DNA of 64,000 bases, from positions 248,001 to 312,000 of the forward strand of contig PAJP01000021.1 in NCBI GenBank assembly GCA_002706095.1, in the 5' to 3' direction. The notes under the pieces were generated by a model that saw only the letters and a program-made list of their open reading frames with translations, did not search any database and was not told where the DNA came from. Below are positions 60,991 through 64,000 of the stretch, in pieces. The position numbers and the translations under genes were made by a program. Positions within the stretch are counted from its first letter, which is position 1; every line of letters begins with the position of its first letter. Origin of the DNA: Methylophaga sp. GTDB lineage: Bacteria; Pseudomonadota; Gammaproteobacteria; Nitrosococcales; Methylophagaceae.

Positions 60991-62265
60991 ATGGCCATTA
61001 ACCGTCGGCAACTGATAAAGACAGGGATAACAGCCTCAGCTTTGGCTGCATTTCCCAACATGAGTTCGGCCATAATAACGCCTTCGAAAAAATCACAACG
61101 TGTTGTGGTGGTGGGTGGTGGCTTTGCGGGTGCCACGGCTGCCAAATACTTACGCATGTGGTCGCCGGATCTTGAAGTGATTCTGATTGAGAAAAAAACG
61201 GCTTTTGTTTCCTGCCCACAAAGTAATCTCGTGTTAAGTGGTCATCGAACCCTACAACAATTAACCTTTGATTATCACGGTTTGAGTTCTCACTACGGTG
61301 TAAAGATGATTCAGTCCATAGTCAATGCGGTGGATGTTGATAACAAAAATGTGCGTCTTGATGATGGCACAGTGGTAGATTATGACCGCCTTATCATTGC
61401 TCCTGGCGTGGATTTTATTTATGACCAGCTGAGCATTCTGACACCTGAGATTGTTGAGACTAAAATTCCGCATGCCTGGAAAGCTGGGCCGCAAACACAG
61501 TTGCTTCATGAACAATTAAAAGCGATGCGTAAAGGTGGTAAGGTGGTAATGACGATTCCACAAGCTCCATTTCGTTGTCCCCCCGGCCCTTATGAACGTG
61601 CTTGCCAAATCGCTTTATTTTTAAAACAACATAATCCTACAGCCAAATTAATCATTCTGGATGCCAATGGCGATATTGTGTCCAAAAAAGCGTTATTTAA
61701 GGGCGTTTGGGATGATCACTATGCCGACATCATTGATTATCAACCCAGTAATGGCATAGAAACAGTTGATGTTGATACGTTAACGGTTGAAGGTTTGTTC
61801 GATAAAGTCCAAGCCGACGTTCTGAATGTCATTCCACCGCAACGCGCAGGAAAAGTGGCTGAGTTGGCAGGTGTGATGAATGTCGATAAACGTTGGTGCG
61901 AGGTCGACTTCAGCACTTATGAGTCGACAGCTGTACCTGATGTACACGTGATAGGTGATGCCGTGGCAGCCACCTTGCCCAAATCAGGCCATATTGCCAA
62001 TGTGCAGGCAAAAGTCTGTGCCGCTGCAGTCATTGCTCTATTACACGAACAGGAAGTTGAACCTGAACCGGTGTTTGGCAATACCTGTTATAGTTTTACT
62101 GACGGCGAAAAAGCAGGCTATGTCGCGGCCGTATTCAGATATGATCCAAAGACGGAAAAAATGGCGGTGATGCCCGGCGGAGGAATAACCACCACCCCAA
62201 CACTGCTGCAAGGGGAGTTTGCTGATGCCTGGGCACACAATATCTGGTCAGATATCTTGAGATAA
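60991..62265 (+). CDS. fccB: Flavocytochrome c sulfide dehydrogenase flavoprotein subunit (FccB)
   Basis: A 424-residue FAD oxidoreductase of the sulfide dehydrogenase family. The N-terminus I-N-R-R-Q-L-I-K-T-G is a Tat signal, so it is exported folded. V-V-V-G-G-G-F-A-G is the FAD-binding loop. F-V-S-C-P-Q-S-N has the Cys that binds FAD covalently in Allochromatium FccB. The redox-active Cys pair is represented by F-R-C-P-P-G-P-Y-E-R and R-W-C-E-V-D. A C-terminal FCSD domain contains F-G-N-T-C-Y-S. The enzyme oxidises sulfide to sulfur or polysulfide and passes electrons to a cytochrome c subunit, which is not adjacent. ATG 60991 follows GGAG; the GTG at 60976 is rejected. Confidence 0.9.
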   Translation: MAINRRQLIKTGITASALAAFPNMSSAIITPSKKSQRVVVVGGGFAGATAAKYLRMWSPDLEVILIEKKTAFVSCPQSNLVLSGHRTLQQLTFDYHGLSSHYGVKMIQSIVNAVDVDNKNVRLDDGTVVDYDRLIIAPGVDFIYDQLSILTPEIVETKIPHAWKAGPQTQLLHEQLKAMRKGGKVVMTIPQAPFRCPPGPYERACQIALFLKQHNPTAKLIILDANGDIVSKKALFKGVWDDHYADIIDYQPSNGIETVDVDTLTVEGLFDKVQADVLNVIPPQRAGKVAELAGVMNVDKRWCEVDFSTYESTAVPDVHVIGDAVAATLPKSGHIANVQAKVCAAAVIALLHEQEVEPEPVFGNTCYSFTDGEKAGYVAAVFRYDPKTEKMAVMPGGGITTTPTLLQGEFADAWAHNIWSDILR

Positions 62266-62320
62266 CTCCATAAAATCAGTAGCTAATAACATCGGAGATG
62301 CTGCTCTACCTGCAATGCAG

Positions 62321-62326
62321 TATAAT
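62321..62326 (+). promoter_or_regulatory. Candidate -10 box of gltA
   Basis: A perfect TATAAT lies 50 bases before the gltA ATG in the 110-base gap after fccB. No good -35 box lies 16-18 bases upstream, so it may need an activator. It directly follows a small palindrome, CTGC-AAT-GCAG (62310-62320). Confidence 0.4.
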
Positions 62327-62375
62327 GCCAGCTTTTCCGATAATCTCCACCATCAAGATAATTATGAGGTTGTAG

Positions 62376-63533
62376 ATGAGTGATTTTTTACCAGGCCTGG
62401 AAGGTGTACCCGCAACAAAGTCAGCCATTTCATTTATTGATGGTGAAAAAGGCATACTGAGTTATCGAGGTTATCCTCTCGAAACTCTTGCTGAAAACAG
62501 TACATTCGAAGAGACCACACTGCTTTTGTTAGACGGTGAGTTACCGACTAAGAAAGCCTTAAATGATTTTTCCCAACAGTTAAAAGACAACTACCGCATC
62601 AAATATCATATTCGTCAGATGATGCGTCATTTCCCCCATACCGGTCATCCCATGGATATGCTGCAAACAGCGGTATCCAGTCTGGGCATGTTCTACCCGG
62701 GTACGGAGTGTCTGACAGACGCCAATAGCTGTGAAGACCTCGATTATGTGCGTAATATGACGGTGAATATCATTGCGCAAATGGCACCGCTGGTGGCAAT
62801 GTGGGAACACATCCGCAATGGTTGGGACCCTATCAATCCAAAACATGATCTGTCGGTCGCGGAAAACCTGTTGTACATGTTTAACGGTGAAGAACCGGAT
62901 CCTCTCATGGCTAAGATCATGGATGTGTGTTTGATTTTGCATGCAGAACACACCTTGAATGCTTCAACGTTTGCAGCATTGGTCGCGGGTTCGACACTGG
63001 CCACACCTTATAGCGTGATTTCCGCTGCCATCGGTACCTTATCTGGCCCGTTACATGGTGGTGCAAATCAACGCGTCGTAGGTATGTTGCAAGAGATTGG
63101 TTCTCCGAAAAATGTCGAAAGCTGGGTTGACCAGAAACTAAAAAATAAAGAAGTTATCTGGGGAATGGGGCATCGCGAGTACAAGGTTAAAGACCCTCGT
63201 GCCACTATTTTGCACAAACTGGTAGAACAGTTAGTTGCGGAACGTGGTGGTCATCTGGATGATATGTTCGATACCGCCCTAAAACTGGAAGAAGTCTGTG
63301 CTGATCGCCTAGGCCATAAAGGCGTTTACCCGAATGTTGATTTCTATTCCGGCATTCTCTACAGCGAAATGGGTATTCCTGAAGATGAGTTCACCGCGTT
63401 GTTTGCTGTAGCTCGTTCAGCGGGTTGGTTAGCGCATTGGCGTGAACAAATTTGTGATAATCGCATTTACAGACCAACACAAATCTATGTCGGTAGCGAT
63501 ATGCGTGACTACACACCGATTGATCAACGTTAA
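62376..63533 (+). CDS. gltA: Citrate synthase
   Basis: A 385-residue citrate synthase that condenses acetyl-CoA and oxaloacetate at the entry of the TCA cycle. The catalytic residues are visible as His in G-P-L-H-G-G-A-N, His in M-G-H-R-E-Y-K-V-K-D-P-R and Asp in N-V-D-F-Y-S-G. It is shorter than the 427-residue hexameric GltA of enterics and begins directly at the A-T-K-S-A-I-S-F-I-D-G core, so it probably lacks the NADH-sensing N-terminal extension. It is closer to the Gram-positive/cyanobacterial short type. Confidence 0.93.
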   Translation: MSDFLPGLEGVPATKSAISFIDGEKGILSYRGYPLETLAENSTFEETTLLLLDGELPTKKALNDFSQQLKDNYRIKYHIRQMMRHFPHTGHPMDMLQTAVSSLGMFYPGTECLTDANSCEDLDYVRNMTVNIIAQMAPLVAMWEHIRNGWDPINPKHDLSVAENLLYMFNGEEPDPLMAKIMDVCLILHAEHTLNASTFAALVAGSTLATPYSVISAAIGTLSGPLHGGANQRVVGMLQEIGSPKNVESWVDQKLKNKEVIWGMGHREYKVKDPRATILHKLVEQLVAERGGHLDDMFDTALKLEEVCADRLGHKGVYPNVDFYSGILYSEMGIPEDEFTALFAVARSAGWLAHWREQICDNRIYRPTQIYVGSDMRDYTPIDQR

Positions 63534-64000
63534 TTAGCTGATTACCGTTTTACTGGCTTCACCTTGTAGCTCACGTACTAGACGGGGCACAAGGTAGCCA
63601 GGCAATTGTTGTCTCAAGTTTTCAATCAAACTCACAGCAAGTTCTTCTTCCACATCAAAGTGATGCGCTCCGGCCACCTTGTCCAATAAATGCAGGTAAT
63701 AAGGCTGTACATCCACTTCATTTAAACGCTCACTTAAACCCACAAGTGCGTCTACAGAATCGTTAATCCCTTTTAACAAAACGGTTTGATTCAGTAACTG
63801 CACACCAGCTTGCCTTAAGTCATTCAGCACCTGTGCAGCTTCTTCATCAATTTCATTGGCGTGATTAGCATGAATCACCATCACCACTTTCAGATGGGTA
63901 TTTTGCAGACAGGCCAATAGTGAGCCGGTGATACGTTCTGGCAATACCACTGGCAGTCGGGTATGAATTCGCAATCGTTTTAAATGTGTTATCTGATTAA
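63534..64000 (-). CDS. epmB: EF-P beta-lysylation protein EpmB, C-terminal part only
   Basis: The minus-strand frame is open to the window edge; about 155 residues are visible, so the start and the radical-SAM cysteine cluster lie outside. An internal TTG at 63974 is not the start. The visible part begins H-L-K-R-L-R-I-H-T-R-L-P-V-V-L-P-E-R-I and has L-N-Q-T-V-L-L-K-G-I-N-D and P-Y-Y-L-H-L-L-D-K-V-x-G-A-x-H-F, all typical of lysine-2,3-aminomutase-like EpmB. EpmB makes (R)-beta-lysine for modification of elongation factor P. The gene converges on gltA with no gap, and no hairpin terminator was found between them. Confidence 0.9.
   Translation of the reverse strand, partial: NQITHLKRLRIHTRLPVVLPERITGSLLACLQNTHLKVVMVIHANHANEIDEEAAQVLNDLRQAGVQLLNQTVLLKGINDSVDALVGLSERLNEVDVQPYYLHLLDKVAGAHHFDVEEELAVSLIENLRQQLPGYLVPRLVRELQGEASKTVIS

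Overview
The window is ordinary chromosomal DNA of a gammaproteobacterium, densely packed with about 60 protein genes. There is no rRNA, tRNA, CRISPR array, transposase, integrase or prophage. Three things support the assignment: the mreBCD-mrdAB-mltB-rlpA-dacA-ybeD-lipB-lipA order, the opgGH pair, and an rpmB-rpmG pair. The fourteen-gene nuo operon is of the mitochondrial/betaproteobacterial type (separate nuoC and nuoD, a DUF2818 gene after nuoN), which argues against an enteric. With an exosortase/EPS cluster and a flavocytochrome c sulfide dehydrogenase flavoprotein it would suit an aquatic member of the Thiotrichales, for example a Methylophaga-like methylotroph. That genus-level guess is inference: there is no 16S gene or methanol dehydrogenase here to test it.

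Layout. (1) 1-9569, plus strand: the end of an exopolysaccharide/exosortase cluster, with a GT4 glycosyltransferase (cut by the window), a DUF218 protein, a WecG/TagA glycosyltransferase fused to a STAS domain, an exosortase fused to EpsI, a PrsT-like TPR lipoprotein, and the GDP-mannose genes manC and manB. (2) 9607-12240, minus: a hybrid sensor kinase. (3) 12534-27123, plus: nuoA to nuoN plus DUF2818, ended by a hairpin terminator, then an isolated EF-G paralogue (27319-29409). (4) 29472-38718, minus: a UPF0210/ACT-protein pair, a Pmp3-type peptide of 52 aa, then an apparent operon opgG-opgH-metallophosphoesterase-lipid kinase-DUF4112, and rluD. (5) 38791-49698: a small cytochrome c on plus; then on minus mutM, a Gld-like ABC export operon headed by an EAL-HDOD protein, rpmBG, acetolactate synthase with a TlpA-like thioredoxin, and gatCA without gatB. 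(6) 49820-62265, plus: the cell-shape and wall operon mreB to dacA, a D-amino-acid transaminase, ybeD, lipB, lipA and fccB. (7) 62376-64000: gltA, and the C-terminal part of epmB on the minus strand.

How the parts work together. The first block makes and sorts surface polysaccharide and protein, with mannose activation supplied in cis. The nuo block is a complete proton-pumping NADH:quinone oxidoreductase. The mre/mrd block builds the elongasome (MreB, MreC, MreD, PBP2, RodA) and adds wall-trimming enzymes (MltB, RlpA, DacA). The opg block couples osmoregulated glucan synthesis to a lipid kinase that may recycle the diacylglycerol by-product.

Most notable points: mreC has no ATG, GTG or TTG at its conserved N-terminus and appears to start at ATT, just behind a terminator-like hairpin after mreB; the WecG-STAS fusion; the opgGH-lipid kinase operon; the EAL-HDOD plus Gld-like ABC plus DUF4340 operon; gatCA cut off from gatB by a terminator; and FccB without an adjacent cytochrome subunit. 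No clearly new defence or mobile system was seen.
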